Below, in pieces: positions 7,582 through 16,741 of a stretch of 61,781 nt of DNA. The position numbers and the translations under genes are program-made. Position 1 is the stretch's first letter. The number at the start of each line of letters is the position of its first letter. The notes under the pieces were generated by a model. That model ran no database searches. It was not told the DNA's origin and was given only the letters and a program-made list of their open reading frames with translations. This stretch comes from an uncultured Alphaproteobacteria bacterium (GTDB lineage Bacteria; Pseudomonadota; Alphaproteobacteria; Bin95): contig CALLKY010000020.1 of assembly GCA_938083135.1 (NCBI GenBank), positions 1 through 61,781 on the forward strand, in the 5' to 3' direction.

Positions 7582-7725
7582 TTAGACCTCACCATATAAG
7601 AGGCGGCGATAAGCGCGGGATGGGATCAGATCACCCGTGTGAACATCCTAAAGCTTGGCAGCGTTGGCGCGTTCGTGTTCCGCAAAGAGTGCGGGAATAA
7701 TCGTTTCTTCGTTGAGAGAAACCAT
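7582..7725 (-). pseudogene. Short ORF (47 codons) interrupted by an in-frame TAG
   Basis: From the ATG at 7725 the reverse strand reads MVSLNEETIIPALFAEHE and on to AAKL, then TAG at 7650-7648. It then continues in the same frame as DVHTGDLIPSRAYRRLLYGEV and ends with TAA at 7582-7584. Both halves look like real protein, so this appears to be a small 47-residue gene with one nonsense change. It lies 40 bases ahead of the TauD gene on the same strand, inside a gap that is otherwise empty. No clear ribosome binding site is seen. I do not recognise a family. Confidence 0.35.
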
Positions 7726-7805
7726 GGGTGCGAAAGACCTGTCTGCCTAGAATTACAGCCGTAATCTTGAACGGCTTCACTGGCCCTCGCAATAGCTACA
7801 ATGCT

Positions 7806-8450
7806 CTAAACCGCCCGTTCGTACCGTTTGGCGAGTATCCGCAAGCGGTCCTGGAAACCCGGGCGAACGCGGGCGCTCCACGGTGTATCAACCGCTTTGG
7901 CCCATGCGTCTGAATAGGTTACGTGCGGCGATTCAAGATGATAGAGGGCCACATATTTCCGGCCTTCTGGAATAGCTGCCCCACCCACAAACCGGCGCGC
8001 GGAAAGGCACCCCGGCACGGCCGCGAGTGCGGGGATATGTTCCTCGTCATACCAGGCGTTGAAATCCGCCTCCATTTCAGGGGCCACATTCATGGCATTC
8101 ACCAGCAGACCGTCGGCACCCACCGGCGGTTCAGCACCGCCGGGCAGCGTCTGCTCTCCTTCAAAGCGAAGCAGCCGGGCGCACATGCCCGTCACGCGCT
8201 TGGACCATACGCTCAGGTTCTCATAGGCGATCGCCTTGTAAGCCTCGCCTTTCAGAACATCCGGTGCGGCCAGATCATATGTCGCCACGGCATGGCATGG
8301 ATTATCGACGCTGATCCAGCGCTCACAGGCGCCGAAGCCAGGCACGGCTTCACGCTCTGGAATGTGCTCCAGATCATACCAATCATGGAATTCGTCAGCA
8401 TGCGCATTCGCGAAATCAAAACCGACTGCAAGCAATCCACGGTTCATCAT
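7806..8450 (-). CDS. Tandem EthD/dimeric alpha-beta barrel-like protein
   Basis: The 214-residue protein consists of two similar halves. The first has FHDWYDLEHIPEREAVPGF near residue 20; the second has FNAWYDEEHIPALAAVPGC near residue 130. The W-Y-D-x-E-H-I-P motif is typical of small ferredoxin-like (EthD/Dabb-type) barrel proteins, which usually pair as dimers. Here one chain carries both halves. Relatives often act on or bind aromatic or terpenoid intermediates, or serve as accessory proteins in degradation operons. It sits between the HAD-like gene (31 bases upstream) and the TauD gene. Confidence 0.7.
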   Translation of the reverse strand: MMNRGLLAVGFDFANAHADEFHDWYDLEHIPEREAVPGFGACERWISVDNPCHAVATYDLAAPDVLKGEAYKAIAYENLSVWSKRVTGMCARLLRFEGEQTLPGGAEPPVGADGLLVNAMNVAPEMEADFNAWYDEEHIPALAAVPGCLSARRFVGGAAIPEGRKYVALYHLESPHVTYSDAWAKAVDTPWSARVRPGFQDRLRILAKRYERAV

Positions 8451-8481
8451 CGTTCTCCCAATCTAGGGTTAGGACCCAACG

Positions 8482-9204
8482 CTAAAGCTTCACGCCAAGC
8501 GCTGCCGCAAGCGCTGGGAAATCATCGACGATGATATCATGGGCTGGATTGGGTACGGGATCCGGCGATGCATCATCACCCCATTCACGCGGACGCTTGA
8601 CGAAGGCCGTTTTGAAACCCTGCTTCTTGGCCGCGTCCAGATCAAAATTATGACACGCCACCATGCAGATTTGGGATGGGTCTAACTGCAGATAGTGCGC
8701 AACCGTGTCGTAGGCTTCCGGCATCACCTTATATTTTCCAATCGCCTCACACGAAAATACAGCGTCCCAGGACAGGCCATTGCGGCGGGCTGTATCCATG
8801 ATGATGCGGAAGCTTAAAATCGTGAACGACGCGCACATGAAGTTTTCGCGAAGCTTGGGCAGCACGGCGGGAAAATCTGGCCAGCAGTCAAAATTATGGG
8901 GTGCCTCATAGGCGATGGCATGGCGTTCCGCTTCCGTGAACGCTTCCAGGCCATGCTCGGCGATCACCTCTTCCAGTGCCATACGGTGCGCGCCGTCAAA
9001 ATTATGTCCTGGCGGCGCGTCTTTGCCGAGGTTCAGCATTTTGCCGAGCCCCTGGCGGCGGATAGCGTTTGCCAGATCATGCCAATTCCGCTCCAAGCCG
9101 TGCTTGGCCCCAGTCTCACTGAGGATAGTTTTAAAGCCGGTGTGCCAGTCTAGAATCGTACCGCCGGTATCAAACGTAAGCGCACGGATATCAAATAAAC
9201 CCAT
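8482..9204 (-). CDS. HAD-superfamily hydrolase, haloacid dehalogenase type II-like
   Basis: The 240-residue protein opens with LTFDTGGTILDWHTGF, where the first Asp is the nucleophile of the HAD fold. KVMPEAYD holds the conserved Lys, and ACHNFDLDAAKKQGFKTAFV is the closing Asp loop. The arrangement and length fit subfamily IA enzymes related to 2-haloacid dehalogenase, although the usual F-D-x-F-G-T is F-D-T-G-G-T here. It may be a dehalogenase or a phosphatase. The ATG at 9204 follows GGAGTTCCA; a longer N-terminus would be low in complexity and cross the divergent promoter. It is first in the reverse-strand operon. Confidence 0.75.
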   Translation of the reverse strand: MGLFDIRALTFDTGGTILDWHTGFKTILSETGAKHGLERNWHDLANAIRRQGLGKMLNLGKDAPPGHNFDGAHRMALEEVIAEHGLEAFTEAERHAIAYEAPHNFDCWPDFPAVLPKLRENFMCASFTILSFRIIMDTARRNGLSWDAVFSCEAIGKYKVMPEAYDTVAHYLQLDPSQICMVACHNFDLDAAKKQGFKTAFVKRPREWGDDASPDPVPNPAHDIIVDDFPALAAALGVKL

Positions 9205-9279
9205 TGGAACTCCTTCAGACTGGCATTGGGCGAAAGGTGAGCATGAAGGCAGCGCCAAAGGTCTGGCAAGAGGGCATCT

Positions 9280-9308
9280 TTCGCAAGCGTTGCAGACTTC
9301 CATATAGT
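9280..9308 (+). promoter_or_regulatory. Sigma-70-like promoter candidate for the hydrolase / CoA-transferase pair
   Basis: TTCGCA (9280-9285) and TATAGT (9303-9308) are separated by 17 bases in the gap between divergent genes, about 30 bases upstream of the AGAGGAG ribosome binding site at 9327-9333. The -10 match is good, the -35 match weak. Confidence 0.35.
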
Positions 9309-9340
9309 ACCGGCCACAGGATCAAAGAGGAGCTGCCCCC

Positions 9341-10135
9341 ATGCCCATGGCGACCGTTGAAGGCGGCAATATTCACTATTCCATCAGCGGTGAAGGACCA
9401 CCGCTTGTTCTGCTCTTGCCGCAGAGTGCAGGGCCTGTCGGTGTTGGGCCGTTCATTGAAGGGCTCGCTCAATCTTGCATGGTTATCCGCTACGATCAGC
9501 GCGGCACGGGACAAAGCCAAGCCCCTGATGACCCTACCGCCATCGCCATGCCAGATCGCGCCAAGGAAGTTGCTGGGCTGCTGGATGCATTGGCGATCCC
9601 GCAAGCAAGCCTGTTCTGCCATTCGACCGGGTGCGGTATTGGCATGGCTTTCGCGGCAGCCTTTCCTGATCGGTTGACCACGCTAACGCTGGCATCCCCC
9701 TGGTCCCACGGCGACGAGCACCTGACAGGTATGCAGAACCTGCGGATTGCCGCCGCCAAGGCGCTTGGGCGGCAAGATTATGCCCACTTCAATGCCAGCC
9801 TGCTGTTCCCGCCAGACTATCGCCGCGCCCATGCCGCCGGATTCGCGCAGCAGGTCACGGACGCCCAGCCGCAGGATGCAGACCAGATCGCAGGCCGGCT
9901 CGGTGCCATCCTCGCGTTCGATAGCCGCCCCCTGACGCCAGCAATCAAGACCCCCACGCTCATCATCACAGGGGCTGACGATCAGCTGATGCCTGCGTGG
10001 TTCGGTCAAGAGATATCCGAACGCATCCCCGGTGCCCGCTATGCGCCACTGGATGGTGGTGGGCATATGTTGCCAGAAACCCGCACCGATCAGGTGGTTG
10101 CCCTAACCACAGCATTCTTGAACGGCGAGAATTGA
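9341..10135 (+). CDS. Alpha/beta hydrolase
   Basis: The 264-residue protein has the alpha/beta-hydrolase order: IHYSISGEGPPLVLLL, VIRYDQRGTGQSQAP, a nucleophile elbow CHSTGCGIG (catalytic Ser), the acid strand LIITGADDQLMP and the His in GGGHMLPE. It probably hydrolyses an ester, lactone or C-C bond, as in aromatic meta-cleavage or enol-lactone steps. It is followed after 8 bases by a class III CoA-transferase, so the pair is likely co-transcribed. AGAGGAG precedes the ATG by 7 bases. Confidence 0.85.
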   Translation: MPMATVEGGNIHYSISGEGPPLVLLLPQSAGPVGVGPFIEGLAQSCMVIRYDQRGTGQSQAPDDPTAIAMPDRAKEVAGLLDALAIPQASLFCHSTGCGIGMAFAAAFPDRLTTLTLASPWSHGDEHLTGMQNLRIAAAKALGRQDYAHFNASLLFPPDYRRAHAAGFAQQVTDAQPQDADQIAGRLGAILAFDSRPLTPAIKTPTLIITGADDQLMPAWFGQEISERIPGARYAPLDGGGHMLPETRTDQVVALTTAFLNGEN

Positions 10136-10143
10136 GGCCGATT

Positions 10144-11361
10144 ATGCAGAACCCGCCAGCCCCAATCCTGAATGATATCACTGTCATCGACATGACAGAG
10201 GGCGTGGCTGGACCTTGCGCCGCCATGACTCTCGCCGACATGGGTGCCAATGTCATTAAGGTGGAACGGCCAGCGGGTGATTGGTCCCGGCCCAATGATC
10301 ACTTCCATGTAGACAGGGAGGTGAATGCCCAGTTCATCGCGCTTAACCGGAACAAACGCGACATCGGGCTAGATGTGACGAGCCAGCAAGGCAAAGCCAT
10401 CCTGACGCAGATGGTTCGTGGCGCGGATGTACTGATCTCCAACTATCGCCCCGGCGTAATGGCCAAGTTGGGCTTTGGGTATGAAGATGCGAAAGTGATC
10501 AATGACGGGCTGATCTACTGCACGATTTCGGGCTTTGGTCAGGATGGCCCCTACGCCGCATCCCCGGCCAGCGACACAATCATTCAGGCAATGAGCGGTG
10601 TTATGAGCCTTGTTGGCGAGCCGGACGGACCGCCGCTCCGGGTTGGCTTTCCACTGATCGACATGGCCGCTGCTAACGCCGCCGTCCAAGGCATTCTGCT
10701 TTCACTCTACGGTCGGCAGAACGGCCAAGGCGGGGCGAACCTGGATATCAGCCTGATGGCGGCAGCGGCGGCAATGATGAGCGGCGGGTTCACGCGCTAT
10801 CTGGCGTCCGGCAAGGTCCCGAAGCGCCAAGGCAACCAGAATGCAACGCTGGCCCCTGCAGGTGCGTTCCAGGGTGCCGATGGGCGCTATCTCACAATTG
10901 CAATTCTGCGGGATTCCCATTGGCGGAAGTTCTGCAGCGCCATGGGCCTGGAGGACCTAACGGACGATCCGCGCTTTCAAACCAACGCCGTTCGTGTCGA
11001 AAACCGGGCGCTGCTGGATGATCTGATCACGCCGCTTTTCGCCTCCAAACCTGTTGCAGCATGGCTGGACCTGCTGCGGGAGGCCGATATTCTGTGCGGT
11101 CCCATCAATGATTTCGCAGATGTCGCCGCAGACCCGAACCTGACAGCCAGCCTCCCGCTGGTTGATCCGTTAGCGCCCAATGTACCCCAAGCCGTCGGCG
11201 TCCCGATCCGCCGCAATGGGGCCTATTCAACTACGCAACGCCCAGCACCTGCCAAGGGCGAACACACCACCGAAATTCTGCGCGAGTTTGGATTTAGCGG
11301 GGATGAGATTACGGCATTTCTCGCGAATGGCGCTGCATTCACGCCGCCAGCTACAGGCTAG
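10144..11361 (+). CDS. Class III (CaiB/BaiF family) acyl-CoA transferase
   Basis: The 405-residue protein starts [21 protein letters not shown] and [13 protein letters not shown], the usual nucleotide-fold opening of family III CoA transferases. [18 protein letters not shown] and [13 protein letters not shown] follow. The catalytic Asp is in [13 protein letters not shown] near residue 174. It moves CoA between an acyl-CoA donor and a free acid, typically activating an acid for breakdown. The ATG at 10144 has TGAGG upstream and avoids a long overlap with the hydrolase. Its 3' end overlaps the end of the convergent GMC oxidoreductase gene by 11 bases. Confidence 0.9.
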   Translation: MQNPPAPILNDITVIDMTEGVAGPCAAMTLADMGANVIKVERPAGDWSRPNDHFHVDREVNAQFIALNRNKRDIGLDVTSQQGKAILTQMVRGADVLISNYRPGVMAKLGFGYEDAKVINDGLIYCTISGFGQDGPYAASPASDTIIQAMSGVMSLVGEPDGPPLRVGFPLIDMAAANAAVQGILLSLYGRQNGQGGANLDISLMAAAAAMMSGGFTRYLASGKVPKRQGNQNATLAPAGAFQGADGRYLTIAILRDSHWRKFCSAMGLEDLTDDPRFQTNAVRVENRALLDDLITPLFASKPVAAWLDLLREADILCGPINDFADVAADPNLTASLPLVDPLAPNVPQAVGVPIRRNGAYSTTQRPAPAKGEHTTEILREFGFSGDEITAFLANGAAFTPPATG

Positions 11362-12967
11362 CCTTTGCGTCTTCCAAAATCATCGCCGCCGCCTTTTCAG
11401 CAATCATGATAACCGGCGCGTTCGTGTTTCCAGATACCAGCGTCGGCATAATCGATGCGTCCACCACGCGGAGGCCGCGCAGGCCATGCACCCGTAATCT
11501 TGGATCAACCACAGCCATCACATCACCATCCGGCCCCATCCGCGCCGTGCCAACGGGGTGAAATACGGTTGACCCATTTGCACGGGCGACGGCGAGCAGT
11601 TCGTCATCTGTCTCCGCCCCGGCTGCAGGTGCTAGCTCCTCTGCCATATAAGGGGCCAGCGCTGGTGCGGCGGCGATCTGGCGGGTGATGCGCATGCCCG
11701 CAATCAGGCATTGACGGTCAATCTCATCGGAAAGGAAATTCGGGCGGATGGCGGGCGGCGCACGCCTATCCGCCGATTTGATGTGGATGGAGCCCCGGCT
11801 TTCTGGCCGGCTTTGGTTTGGCGCAAAGGTGATGCCAGGGAAGTCATCCAGAATACGCTTCCGCACATCTTTGAACGATGCGTGGGTCGCGCGCAGTTGC
11901 AGGTCCGGGACTTCCAGATCTGGCCGGGTGCGCACAAACCCGTTGAGCAACCCCGCCGGTAGCGCCAATGCGCCCTTACGGGTGAACGCATATTTCAGCA
12001 CCTGGCCAGCCAGCGAAAGTCCGCGCGTTTCCTCATTCAACGTGCGTATGCCCTTAACCCGCCACACCATGCGCACCAGCAAATGGTCCCGATAATTTTC
12101 GCCAACGCCCATTAGGCGATGCTTTACCGGAATGCCCTGGTCGCCCAGCACATCTTCACGGCCAATGCCCGATAGTTCCAGGATCTGCGGGGACTGAACC
12201 GCACCAGCGGATAGCAACACTTCGCGCCCAGCCGTTGCCTGCTTCTCGACGCCGTTCTGCTCATAAGCGACACCGGTAACACGTTTGCCGTCCAGCATCA
12301 GCGCTGTCACATAGGCATGCGTTTCGATTCGCAGGTTGGGGCGGGATTTAGCAGGCTCCAAGAACGCCTTTGCTGTAGACCAGCGCCGGCCATTTTTCTG
12401 GGTGACCTGGTAATAGGACCAGCCTTCCTGATCGCCGCTATTGTAGTCCGGATTGCGCGGGTAACCGCATTCCTCCGCAGCGTCTAGCACCTTGTCCAGC
12501 ATCGGATAGGTCTGCGGGACATCGGCCACATTTAGCTCCCCGCCACGCCCACGCCACGGGGTTGCATCGGTGGCACCCTCGCGGTTTTCGGACTTAATGA
12601 ATTGCGGCAGCACATCATCCCAGGACCAGCCGCGATTGCCCATTTGCGCCCAGTCATCATAGTCCCGCGCCTGCCCGCGCACATAGACCATGCCGTTAAT
12701 GGACGAGGAGCCGCCAAGTGCCTTGCCCCGTGCAATCGGGATGGCGCGGTTATTGGTATTCGGCTCAGGCTCCGTCTGAAAGCCCCAATTGTAATCCGGG
12801 TTGTTCAGGGTTTTGATGAAACCTGCAGGAATATGGATCAGCGGACTTTTGTCCTTGCCGCCCGCTTCCAGCAACAACACCTGATTCTTGGGATCAGTCG
12901 AAAGCCGATTGGCCAGCACGCACCCGGCAGAGCCCGCACCAATGATGATGTAATCGAAAGTCTGCAT
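11351..12967 (-). CDS. GMC-family FAD oxidoreductase (choline/alcohol dehydrogenase-like)
   Basis: The 538-residue protein has the FAD motif [19 protein letters not shown] at the N-terminus, then LLLEAGG and the GMC signature [18 protein letters not shown] near residue 85. The second signature [15 protein letters not shown] is present, and catalytic residues sit in HPVGTARMG and SGNTNAP. The length fits choline/glucose/alcohol dehydrogenases of this family. It likely oxidises a primary alcohol, passing electrons to the respiratory chain. No betaine aldehyde dehydrogenase or choline transporter lies beside it, so betA is not assigned. It starts 5 bases after the upstream TauD gene and is probably co-transcribed with it. 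Confidence 0.9.
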   Translation of the reverse strand: MQTFDYIIIGAGSAGCVLANRLSTDPKNQVLLLEAGGKDKSPLIHIPAGFIKTLNNPDYNWGFQTEPEPNTNNRAIPIARGKALGGSSSINGMVYVRGQARDYDDWAQMGNRGWSWDDVLPQFIKSENREGATDATPWRGRGGELNVADVPQTYPMLDKVLDAAEECGYPRNPDYNSGDQEGWSYYQVTQKNGRRWSTAKAFLEPAKSRPNLRIETHAYVTALMLDGKRVTGVAYEQNGVEKQATAGREVLLSAGAVQSPQILELSGIGREDVLGDQGIPVKHRLMGVGENYRDHLLVRMVWRVKGIRTLNEETRGLSLAGQVLKYAFTRKGALALPAGLLNGFVRTRPDLEVPDLQLRATHASFKDVRKRILDDFPGITFAPNQSRPESRGSIHIKSADRRAPPAIRPNFLSDEIDRQCLIAGMRITRQIAAAPALAPYMAEELAPAAGAETDDELLAVARANGSTVFHPVGTARMGPDGDVMAVVDPRLRVHGLRGLRVVDASIMPTLVSGNTNAPVIMIAEKAAAMILEDAKASL

Positions 12968-12972
12968 GAGTT

Positions 12973-13821
12973 TCAGCCCGTTCCGCCAACTGTGATCCGC
13001 CACATCAGGCGGCGATGGTCCGGCCAAGTGTAGTCGAATGTGGCTTTGTGTTGGACCGCAGCATTGTCCCAAATCAGGACATCACCTTGCCGCCAGTCAT
13101 GCACATAGCGATAGTCCGGCTTCTGAATTTCAGCGGCGAGGTGCCTCACCAAAGCTACCGCCGCCGCATCATCCATTCCGGAGATTGAGACGCATTCGCC
13201 TTCGCTGACATAGATCGCCGTCCGTCCAGTTATCGGATGCACGCGCGCCACGGGATGAACCACATCCGGCTGTTTATCCCTAAGCGCATTGTCAGCAACG
13301 CCAGTCCCTGTTCGTTTCCGGCGCCCGGAAACCCGGTGCACAGCGGTTTGGCCCTGCATCAGCGCTTTTGTCGCCTCATCGAGCCCAGCAAAGGCAGCTT
13401 CCGCGCTCGCGAACGCAGTAGCGCCAAGGCTACGGCCATTAGCGACGGGGGTTTCGAGCACATATAGCAGCGTCGCGCGCGGTGGATGGACCGTGTAGGA
13501 CATATCGGTGTGCCATACGCGGCCAGCATCGGCATGGCCGATATCACGGCCATCTTCCTTGATATTTGAGACCAGCATGATGTCCGGCTGATCTGCGTGC
13601 GCATAATGCTGCAAGAACACACGATCCACCCGGCCCAAGCGGCGGGCGAAGGCAAGATATTGGTCCGCCGTCAGCGCCTGATCGCGAATACACAGAACGG
13701 AACGCTCGTTAAACGCCGCCTCAAGCGCATTAAACGTCGCCGCATCCATGGGCTTCGATAAGTCGACACCTGCGGCTTCTGCGCCAATACAGGCATCGCT
13801 ATTCAATATCTGGAGAGACAT
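12973..13821 (-). CDS. TauD/TfdA-family Fe(II)/2-oxoglutarate dioxygenase (second copy)
   Basis: The 282-residue protein (from the ATG at 13821; an ATG seven codons earlier is possible) has WHTDMSY with iron ligands H104 and D106. A distal His is in [10 protein letters not shown] and the closing Arg in [12 protein letters not shown]. The start [19 protein letters not shown] matches the family. It differs clearly in sequence from the dioxygenase at 6658-7542, so it is not a recent duplicate. With the GMC oxidoreductase directly downstream it suggests hydroxylation or demethylation followed by alcohol oxidation of one substrate. Confidence 0.85.
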   Translation of the reverse strand: MSLQILNSDACIGAEAAGVDLSKPMDAATFNALEAAFNERSVLCIRDQALTADQYLAFARRLGRVDRVFLQHYAHADQPDIMLVSNIKEDGRDIGHADAGRVWHTDMSYTVHPPRATLLYVLETPVANGRSLGATAFASAEAAFAGLDEATKALMQGQTAVHRVSGRRKRTGTGVADNALRDKQPDVVHPVARVHPITGRTAIYVSEGECVSISGMDDAAAVALVRHLAAEIQKPDYRYVHDWRQGDVLIWDNAAVQHKATFDYTWPDHRRLMWRITVGGTG

Positions 13822-13903
13822 AGGCAAGCCCCAATTGGACATCCGCCGTCAATCAGACCGCATTTCCCAGCGTCTGCAAAGCCCGAGGTGCGAGATGTCT
13901 GCC

Positions 13904-14689
13904 TTAAGCGAACTCGGCCAGGACCGGTGCGTGGTCGGATGGCTTCTCCCAACCGCGCACTTCTTTGATGACCGTCGCCGCTTTCATGCGGTCTGCAGCA
14001 GATGCTGTGGCCCAAATATGGTCGAGGCGGCGGCCCTTATTGGCGGCGGCCCAATCGCGGCTGCGGTAGCTCCACCACGTATAGAGCGGCACATCTGGCT
14101 GAATTGCTTCCCGCACAATATCCCGCCATCCGCCAGATTCCTGCACATGGTTCAGTGCGTCGACTTCAATCGGCGTGTGACTGACAACCTTGAGCAATTG
14201 CTTGTGGGACCAAACATCAGTTTCCAACGGCGCGATATTTAGGTCCCCAACCAGGATTGCAGGCGTTGCCTGGTCGCGCGCCGCACCCCATTCCGACATT
14301 TCGGCCAAGAAATCCAATTTGTGGCGGAATTTGTCGTTGACCTCTGGGTCCGGCTCATCACCGCCTGCGGGCACGTAGAAGTTATGGATTTCCGTACCGT
14401 CTTCCAGCTTTACCCCGATATAGCGCCCATCCTGCTTACCACAAAACGCTATTGGTTCCAGCTTTTCCAATGGTTGGCGGGCCAGCGTTGCAACACCGTG
14501 ATAGCCCTTGATCCCCTGGGTCTCGATGTGTTCGAAGCCGATCTCACGCAAGGCATCAAACGGGAACTTGCTGTCGTCCGCCTTAATCTCCTGCAAGCAC
14601 AGCACATCGGGAGCTGCAGAGGCCAAAAGCGCGGCGACGGCAGGCAGACGTAGGCGAACGGAATTCACATTCCAGGTGATCAAGCGCAT
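13904..14689 (-). CDS. xth: Exodeoxyribonuclease III
   Basis: The 261-residue protein shows the full exonuclease III / AP endonuclease pattern: LITWNVNSVRLRLP (metal Asn), CLQEIKADD (metal Glu), GYHGVATL, HNFYVPAGGDEPD, VGDLNIAPLETDVW (catalytic Asp/Asn), the WWSYRSR-RRLDHIW block and the final SDHAPVLAEF with the catalytic His. It cleaves abasic sites and degrades duplex DNA 3' to 5' in base excision repair. The leader upstream contains two strong hairpins and a promoter-like sequence described separately. Confidence 0.95.
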   Translation of the reverse strand: MRLITWNVNSVRLRLPAVAALLASAAPDVLCLQEIKADDSKFPFDALREIGFEHIETQGIKGYHGVATLARQPLEKLEPIAFCGKQDGRYIGVKLEDGTEIHNFYVPAGGDEPDPEVNDKFRHKLDFLAEMSEWGAARDQATPAILVGDLNIAPLETDVWSHKQLLKVVSHTPIEVDALNHVQESGGWRDIVREAIQPDVPLYTWWSYRSRDWAAANKGRRLDHIWATASAADRMKAATVIKEVRGWEKPSDHAPVLAEFA

Positions 14690-14722
14690 CAGAGGTGTTC
14701 CAGCAATTCAGGATATGGATGC

Positions 14723-14836
14723 CGAAAACGCGACGGCGCCCGGCCATGGGGGGATGACCGGGCGCCGCTTATGCGGTCCCGCGGCTCGGCGAGGGGGGAT
14801 TGTCGAGCCGCCGCAGCGCTTGAGCGCCGTCGACCT
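14723..14836 (-). ncRNA. Candidate small RNA or structured leader: two hairpins with CCCCCC loops
   Basis: Read on the reverse strand, a stem of GGCGCCCGG (14766-14758) with CCGGGCGCC (14743-14735) extends inward through UCAU/AUGG to a loop of six C. The U-G pair at the base of that extension works only for the reverse-strand RNA. Just before it a second stem (GCGGCTCG with CGAGCCGC, about 14813-14780) also exposes CCCCCC. A TTTT follows the last stem at 14728-14725. C-rich loops in alphaproteobacterial small RNAs can pair with Shine-Dalgarno sequences. It could equally be a 150-base leader of xth, the next gene downstream. Confidence 0.4.
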
Positions 14837-14843
14837 TGCTAGA

Positions 14844-14872
14844 TAAATGGGTTCGCAGCCAAAAGGTTTCAA
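14844..14872 (-). promoter_or_regulatory. Sigma-70-like promoter candidate upstream of hairpin RNA / xth
   Basis: On the reverse strand TTGAAA (14872-14867) and CATTTA (14849-14844) are spaced by 17 bases, directly after the stop of the upstream hydrolase gene. Transcription would start near 14836, just before the two C-loop hairpins. Confidence 0.4.
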
Positions 14873-14883
14873 TGAATCACTCA

Positions 14884-15858
14884 TCACGCAACCGCTATCG
14901 ATTCTGTTATTAGCGCCAACACTGCATCTGGCCGTTCAAACGGCATCATGTGACTGGTTTGATCAATCCGCGCGAGGCTGCCATTGGGCGCTTGTGCAGC
15001 CGACAAAGCCTGCACCCGTGTCGCCCAGCTAGGTGCAACACCCTGGATCGTCGGATCGCTTTCCACAAACAAAATCGGCCGCGTACACGCGCTAAGCGCT
15101 TTGAACGTCGAGCAGTCCATGGTGGTGCGATATACGGCAGCTTCAGCAGCCGGCTCGCAGCGGAGCGTCCATCCAGTCGTGTTAGCAGGATCAGCATCGG
15201 GACGGAGCGTTGCTTCAGCAAATGCTTGCAGCATATCGGGGCGCCAACGGGCGAAGGCGTCACGTTCTGCCAAGCTGGCGGCGAACGATGCGGGGTCCGG
15301 CAGATGCCGCTTCCGCTTTGTCGCCCGCCTGGACAGCACTTCCCCCAATACGCCAGCCGCGGCGTGCAGTGCGTGATCTGGCGTGGGTGCCATTGGTGGC
15401 TCGAACATTGTCATTGTATGAAACGGCGCATGGCCAAACGCGCCAGCCAACCTAAGTGCAGCCAGGCAGGAGGCGGAGTGCCCTGCGAAATGCAGTGGTT
15501 GGCGGAACGTATCCCGGCGGATTGAATCCACAACGGCCAGGAAATCCAGCGCCAGGCAATCGGTGGTCATCACGGCGTCATAGTCGCCATCCGGATCACT
15601 CACTGGATCTTCTGATCCGCCATGGCAGCGCATATCATAGGCGAATACATCCAGCTTTTCGGCCAGGACGTTCAGAATTGGCGTGTAGGCACCCGCTGAG
15701 AATCCGTTTGCGTGGCCCCAAACCAGGGCCGGTCGCTTGCCGGTATTCGTGCGCCAGCCATAGCAGCGAATGCCAACATCGCCATGGCCCATGGCAACCC
15801 AATCTTCCGCCACATCACCCGAAACTGACGGCGCGCGTTTAATCTCTGTCACGGTCAA
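14884..15858 (-). CDS. Alpha/beta hydrolase
   Basis: The 324-residue protein has the hydrolase fold: ALVWGHANGFSAGAY (oxyanion region), FAYDMRCHGGSEDP, the nucleophile elbow HFAGHSASCLAAL (Ser) and a C-terminal TSHMMPFERPD with the catalytic His. It is longer than average because of a cap of about 80 residues between residues 160 and 240. It begins 2 bases after the end of the glutamine-amidotransferase-like gene, so the two are transcribed together. The substrate is not readable. Confidence 0.8.
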   Translation of the reverse strand: MTVTEIKRAPSVSGDVAEDWVAMGHGDVGIRCYGWRTNTGKRPALVWGHANGFSAGAYTPILNVLAEKLDVFAYDMRCHGGSEDPVSDPDGDYDAVMTTDCLALDFLAVVDSIRRDTFRQPLHFAGHSASCLAALRLAGAFGHAPFHTMTMFEPPMAPTPDHALHAAAGVLGEVLSRRATKRKRHLPDPASFAASLAERDAFARWRPDMLQAFAEATLRPDADPANTTGWTLRCEPAAEAAVYRTTMDCSTFKALSACTRPILFVESDPTIQGVAPSWATRVQALSAAQAPNGSLARIDQTSHMMPFERPDAVLALITESIAVA

Positions 15859-15860
15859 AC

Positions 15861-16658
15861 CTACTCTGCCGCGACGGCCAATTGGCCCTGGCGGGATGCA
15901 TAGTCCCGAACCGCCACGCCAAATGCTTCAAACAGCTTGCGAGACGGCTCATCCTTTTTGAAAACGGCTTCCGGGTGCCATTGCACGCCAAGCACCCAGC
16001 CCGGCGCATCTGGCGCGGACAGGCCTTCGATGCAGCCGTCCTCCGCCGTCGCTTCGACAATCAAGCCAGGTGCGGGCTTGGCAACCGCTTGGGCATGCAG
16101 CGAATTCACCATCACGCTCTCAGCGCCTAGAATCTGCCGGAGCTTGCCATTGCCGGACAGCATCACGGCATGGGCAAGATCGCCGCGCTGTTCCGGTGGT
16201 TTGGACCGATCGGCCCGGTGGTCGCCCTTACCCGGCAGTAGATGGACAAACTGATGCAGTGTTCCGCCAAGCGCCACATTCAATTCCTGCATGCCACGGC
16301 AAATCGCGAAAACGGGAATGCCCCGTTCAACGGCGGCGCGGATCATTGGCAGCGTCGTGGCGTCCCGCTGTGGATCAACGGTGATTTCGGGTGCTGCCAA
16401 CTCATCCCCATAGTTATCGGGATGCACATTGGAGGGGCTGCCTGTCAGCATGAGGCCGGAAATATGGTCCAACAATGCACTGGGGTCTGCGCGCTGGCCA
16501 ATCGACGGCATGATGATGGGGAAACAGCCGGAATGCGCCGCGACTGCGTCCAAGTTTCGCTGGTTCGTCGCGTGAAACTGGTGCGCCATGATTTGTTTGA
16601 CGCAGGCAGAGATGGCGACAATAGGCGTAGGCAGCGGAAGGCGGGCATCGGTCGGCAT
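15861..16658 (-). CDS. Class I glutamine amidotransferase-like gamma-glutamyl hydrolase (peptidase C26, PuuD-like)
   Basis: The 265-residue protein has the class I amidotransferase triad: the nucleophile in VFAICRGMQELNVALGG (Cys), and WHPE near the C-terminus (His and Glu). SGLMLTGSPSNVHPDNY is typical of gamma-glutamyl-GABA hydrolases such as PuuD and relatives. It likely cleaves a gamma-glutamyl amide in polyamine or amine breakdown. The ATG at 16658 is preferred over a TTG two codons earlier. No other puu genes are adjacent; only an alpha/beta hydrolase follows. Confidence 0.8.
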   Translation of the reverse strand: MPTDARLPLPTPIVAISACVKQIMAHQFHATNQRNLDAVAAHSGCFPIIMPSIGQRADPSALLDHISGLMLTGSPSNVHPDNYGDELAAPEITVDPQRDATTLPMIRAAVERGIPVFAICRGMQELNVALGGTLHQFVHLLPGKGDHRADRSKPPEQRGDLAHAVMLSGNGKLRQILGAESVMVNSLHAQAVAKPAPGLIVEATAEDGCIEGLSAPDAPGWVLGVQWHPEAVFKKDEPSRKLFEAFGVAVRDYASRQGQLAVAAE

Positions 16659-16741
16659 GAACAATCCGTTTCGTCAGGTGCAGCCCGTGTATAGCACAAG
16701 CATTGCAAAAATGCCGCTGGTCGAACGATATGTGAAAGGGA

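Noticed and set aside
7648-7650. TAG in the short ORF as pyrrolysine codon
   Set aside because: No methylamine methyltransferase similarity or Pyl machinery is visible; a plain nonsense change is more likely.
11351-12967. Assignment of the GMC oxidoreductase as choline dehydrogenase betA
   Set aside because: The family fits, but no betB, betI or choline transporter is adjacent.
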